Source: JAKFVC01 sp040386595
Lineage (GTDB): Bacteria; Planctomycetota; Planctomycetia; Planctomycetales; Planctomycetaceae
DNA: 6,664 nucleotides
Direction of reading: 5' to 3'
NCBI GenBank assembly: GCA_040386595.1
Contig: JAZKFE010000306.1
Span: forward strand, 1-6,664
Both the position numbers and the translations under genes were made by a program. The notes beneath the pieces are model-generated. The model saw only the letters and a list, made by a program, of their open reading frames with translations, did not search any database and was not told the origin of the DNA. Below, one piece after another: positions 5,019-6,664 of the stretch; position 1 is the first letter of the stretch; each line of letters begins with the position of its first letter.

Positions 5019-5393
5019 TTACTGATGGAAGAAGCAGTCCGGACCCTTAACGGTGTAGTAAGGGTATTGCATCACACCGGGCATCGCGTTCTGCGGAGGG
5101 TAGTTCAACCCTTGCGGCACGACGTACTGGAATTTGTAATGCTGTGGCGGTGCACAAAACTCGCGTCCGCAGCCATCAGGGCCGCAGTCGAGATTCTGCA
5201 CCGAGGGGTCCATCCCCATGTCGTAGTAGTACTGATCGTAATTCGTGTGGCCTGCTCGCTGAATGGTTCCGCCTGCAGTACGAGACATCCCCTCCGGGGA
5301 TTGTCCTCGCATTACAACGGGACTGCTCGCACAGCCTGACAACAACGCAATAAGCAGGCCGGCGGTGGCCGCCCCAATTGACAAGTTCCGCAT
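5019..5393 (-). CDS. Small predicted lipoprotein of unknown function
   Basis: The 124-residue product starts with a lipoprotein signal: MRN, a hydrophobic stretch (about 5-18), and the lipobox LSGC with C21 as the lipidated residue. The mature part (about 104 residues) has no domain I recognise. It contains a Tyr-rich piece DQYYYDMGMD (53-62), a cysteine group in DCGPDGCGREFC (69-80), a Pro/Tyr-rich stretch, and an ending YPYYTVKGPDCFF (110-122) of a kind I associate with short planctomycete proteins. The four mature cysteines (70, 75, 80, 120) could form disulfides in the periplasm. The ATG start is supported by GGAGG seven bases upstream. It is a single-gene unit with a terminator at 4952-4995 and diverges from the TIM-barrel gene. 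The function is unknown; anchoring to a membrane facing the periplasm is inferred from the lipobox. Confidence 0.8.
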   Translation of the reverse strand: MRNLSIGAATAGLLIALLSGCASSPVVMRGQSPEGMSRTAGGTIQRAGHTNYDQYYYDMGMDPSVQNLDCGPDGCGREFCAPPQHYKFQYVVPQGLNYPPQNAMPGVMQYPYYTVKGPDCFFHQ

Positions 5394-5397
5394 GGTT

Positions 5398-5405
5398 CCC
5401 CCTCC
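5398..5405 (-). promoter_or_regulatory. Strong ribosome binding site of the lipoprotein gene
   Basis: On the minus strand GGAGGGGG lies 4-11 bases before the ATG; its GGAGG core is seven bases from the start. It confirms the start choice. Confidence 0.7.
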
Positions 5406-5487
5406 GTGGCCGCGATAACTCCGGTAGCCGTCGTTGGCGTCACAAATCCAATCGCCGCCAGCGTTCGGTTACCCCATATATCGGCAG

Positions 5488-5518
5488 CAGTGATCCCCAA
5501 GCCAGAAAATCATCACTG
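5488..5518. promoter_or_regulatory. Inverted repeat in a divergent intergenic region
   Basis: CAGTGAT (5488-5494) and ATCACTG (5512-5518) are exact reverse complements with 17 bases between them, so the half-site centres are about 24 bases apart, near two helical turns. It lies between the divergent lipoprotein and TIM-barrel genes, 95 bases or more from the lipoprotein start. It could be an operator, but no regulator is known here. The rest of this 372-base region (5394-5765) shows no gene. Confidence 0.3.
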
Positions 5519-5555
5519 ATATTGCGATCGATTTTTCAGCAACAACCCATTCGTC

Positions 5556-5584
5556 TTGCAGAGTCTGCCCTGTCGCGGTAGATT
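5556..5584 (+). promoter_or_regulatory. Weak promoter candidate for the TIM-barrel gene
   Basis: TTGCAG (5556-5561) and TAGATT (5579-5584) are spaced by 17 bases. Each matches the sigma-70 consensus only partly, and the leader would be about 170 bases. A TTGACA at 5635-5640 is a better -35 but lacks a -10 at the right distance. Confidence 0.2.
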
Positions 5585-5751
5585 AACATTCGTCGGCGGC
5601 CAGGGATGGGGCCCCGTCATTTCGTTGCAAGATCTTGACAATTAAGTCTTTGCAAGTCTCGAACTTGGACTGGGCGACGTTGGATTTCGGTACACGGGGG
5701 GTATTTCCCGTGGACCGCCAGTCGCCCTCCCGAGAGAACTTACTCCCAGCC

Positions 5752-5757
5752 AAGGAG
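5752..5757 (+). promoter_or_regulatory. Ribosome binding site deciding a GTG start
   Basis: AAGGAG lies eight bases before the GTG at 5766. The in-frame GTG at 5757 overlaps this site and so cannot use it. Confidence 0.7.
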
Positions 5758-5765
5758 TGCCCGGA

Positions 5766-6509
5766 GTGTTTGTTTCCGCTTCTACACGATGTTATTCAGA
5801 CGTTAGCTTTTGGGATGCGTGTCGCCTGCTGGTGGATCTCGAGTACGACAAAGTCGAGATCTGGATGGATGAAAACAGCGACCACTTGAAGCCGTCCGAG
5901 GTTGCTGCCAACCCGGATGTGTTTCTGGCACGATTCCGTGAAAATACGCGCCTGCAGCCGATTGCGTTTTGCCTCGCTTCGGATGTCGACGAGAGTACCT
6001 TTGCGGTCTTGTCGAAGATCTCCAAGCAACTGCGCGTGACGCAGATCACCTTGGAAGCGTCCCCTTTGGGGACTCCTTTTAATGCCGAGATCGATCGGTT
6101 GAAGGGGTTTCTGAAGATCGCTAATCAGGACGGGATTCGAGTCTCGATTACGACCAAGACCGGTAAGATCACCGAAGATCCCCGGACGGCCGTTGAGCTC
6201 TGCCAGTCCACGCCGGGCCTTGGCCTGACGCTTGATCCCAGCTACTACATGTGTGGTCCGCATCGCGGGGTTTCCTTTGAACCCCTGTTTGCTTACACGT
6301 ACCACGTTCATTTGCGTGACACCACCCCCGAGCAGCTGCAGGTGCGAATCGGTTTGGGTGAAGTCGATTACAGCCGTCTGGTCAGCCAACTGGAACGAAC
6401 CGCATACAAGCGGGCGCTGTCGGTCGAGCTGCTACCGGAATTGCAGGACCCGGCACATCGCCAGATCGAACTGCGGAAGATGCGACTGCTGCTTGAGAGC
6501 TTGTTGTAG
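5766..6509 (+). CDS. Sugar phosphate isomerase/epimerase family TIM-barrel protein
   Basis: The 247-residue product fits the xylose isomerase-like TIM barrel (AP endonuclease 2 superfamily), whose members act on sugars, sugar phosphates or inositols using a divalent metal. The barrel strands are readable: VSAST (3-7), DKVEIWMDE (28-36), QPIAFCLAS (64-72), VTQITLEAS (91-99), GIRVSITTKTG (123-133), LGLTLDPSYY (152-161), YTYHVHLRD (177-185) and ALSVELLPE (217-225). D157, H182 and E221 sit where three metal ligands are expected; the fourth, normally Glu in an x-L-E-N-H strand, appears replaced (TKTG, 130-133). RIGLGEVDYSRLVSQL (194-209) matches the usual G-x-G-x-V-D-F/Y segment. I chose GTG at 5766 because AAGGAG is eight bases upstream and MFVSASTRC fits the family start; an upstream GTG at 5757 overlaps that site. 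No signal peptide. Substrate unknown; neighbours give no pathway hint. Confidence 0.82.
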   Translation: MFVSASTRCYSDVSFWDACRLLVDLEYDKVEIWMDENSDHLKPSEVAANPDVFLARFRENTRLQPIAFCLASDVDESTFAVLSKISKQLRVTQITLEASPLGTPFNAEIDRLKGFLKIANQDGIRVSITTKTGKITEDPRTAVELCQSTPGLGLTLDPSYYMCGPHRGVSFEPLFAYTYHVHLRDTTPEQLQVRIGLGEVDYSRLVSQLERTAYKRALSVELLPELQDPAHRQIELRKMRLLLESLL

Positions 6510-6664
6510 TTTGTGTTGCAACGGGATTTGGGGCTGATGTGGGAGTGCCTGCAGTCTCTTGGCTGTCTCGTACAGCACAAGTGCCCCCAAACTTGAGAGC
6601 GATCCAAGATCCGTAGGATGGGCACTCCTGCCTTAGGATTACCCTACTTTTTAGTCGCAAAAAT
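6510..6664. repeat. Downstream region with inverted GGAGTGCC/GGCACTCC motif
   Basis: GGAGTGCC (6542-6549) has its exact reverse complement GGCACTCC at 6621-6628. Between them is a small stem GCTGT/ACAGC (6562-6566 with 6572-6576). The string GTAGGATGGGCACTCCTGCC (6613-6632) resembles a short interspersed motif that I recall from planctomycete intergenic DNA. No T-run-bearing terminator for the TIM-barrel gene was found, and no gene starts before the window ends. Confidence 0.35.

Noticed and set aside
5635..5889. Plus-strand open frame starting with TTG that overlaps the start of the TIM-barrel gene
   Set aside because: Its start codon is part of a TTGACA string, it has no ribosome binding site, and its product is only a frame shadow of the TIM-barrel gene (for example WWISSTTKSRS).

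Overview
The window looks like chromosomal DNA of a planctomycete, probably of the Pirellulaceae (Rhodopirellula/Blastopirellula side). This is inferred from the moderately GC-rich composition, the wide intergenic gaps with REP-like palindromes, the frequent GTG starts, the split transketolase pair, and proteins whose style I associate with that group. No organism name can be read directly from the sequence.

Layout from left to right. Bases 2-37 may be the tail of a plus-strand gene cut by the window edge. A minus-strand gene (120-1076) encodes a protein with two GNAT acetyltransferase domains. After a 391-base gap holding the terminator of the next unit come the two halves of a transketolase on the minus strand: the N-terminal TPP-binding half (2517-3347) is transcribed first, then the C-terminal half (1468-2424). 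The two products should assemble into one transketolase of the non-oxidative pentose phosphate pathway. A small minus-strand gene (3732-4085) encodes a stand-alone version of the 3'-phosphoesterase (PE) domain otherwise found at the N-terminus of the repair ligase LigD; no Ku or ligase gene is nearby.

Bases 4086-5018 form a 933-base stretch with no intact gene. Its left part has a terminator-like hairpin and a possible decayed minus-strand gene. Its right part is packed with palindromes, including a 66-base hairpin, that look like planctomycete interspersed repeats. It ends in a clear terminator for a small minus-strand lipoprotein gene (5019-5393). Divergent from that gene, across a 372-base intergenic region with an inverted repeat, is a plus-strand gene (5766-6509) for a TIM-barrel protein of the sugar phosphate isomerase/epimerase family, followed by more repeat-like sequence.

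Apart from the transketolase pair, the genes do not form an evident pathway. I see no mobile element, CRISPR array, tRNA, rRNA or defence system. The points most worth a second look are the orphan PE-domain protein with one altered active-site position, the palindrome cluster, the possible decayed gene beside it, and the TIM-barrel protein that seems to lack one of the usual metal ligands.
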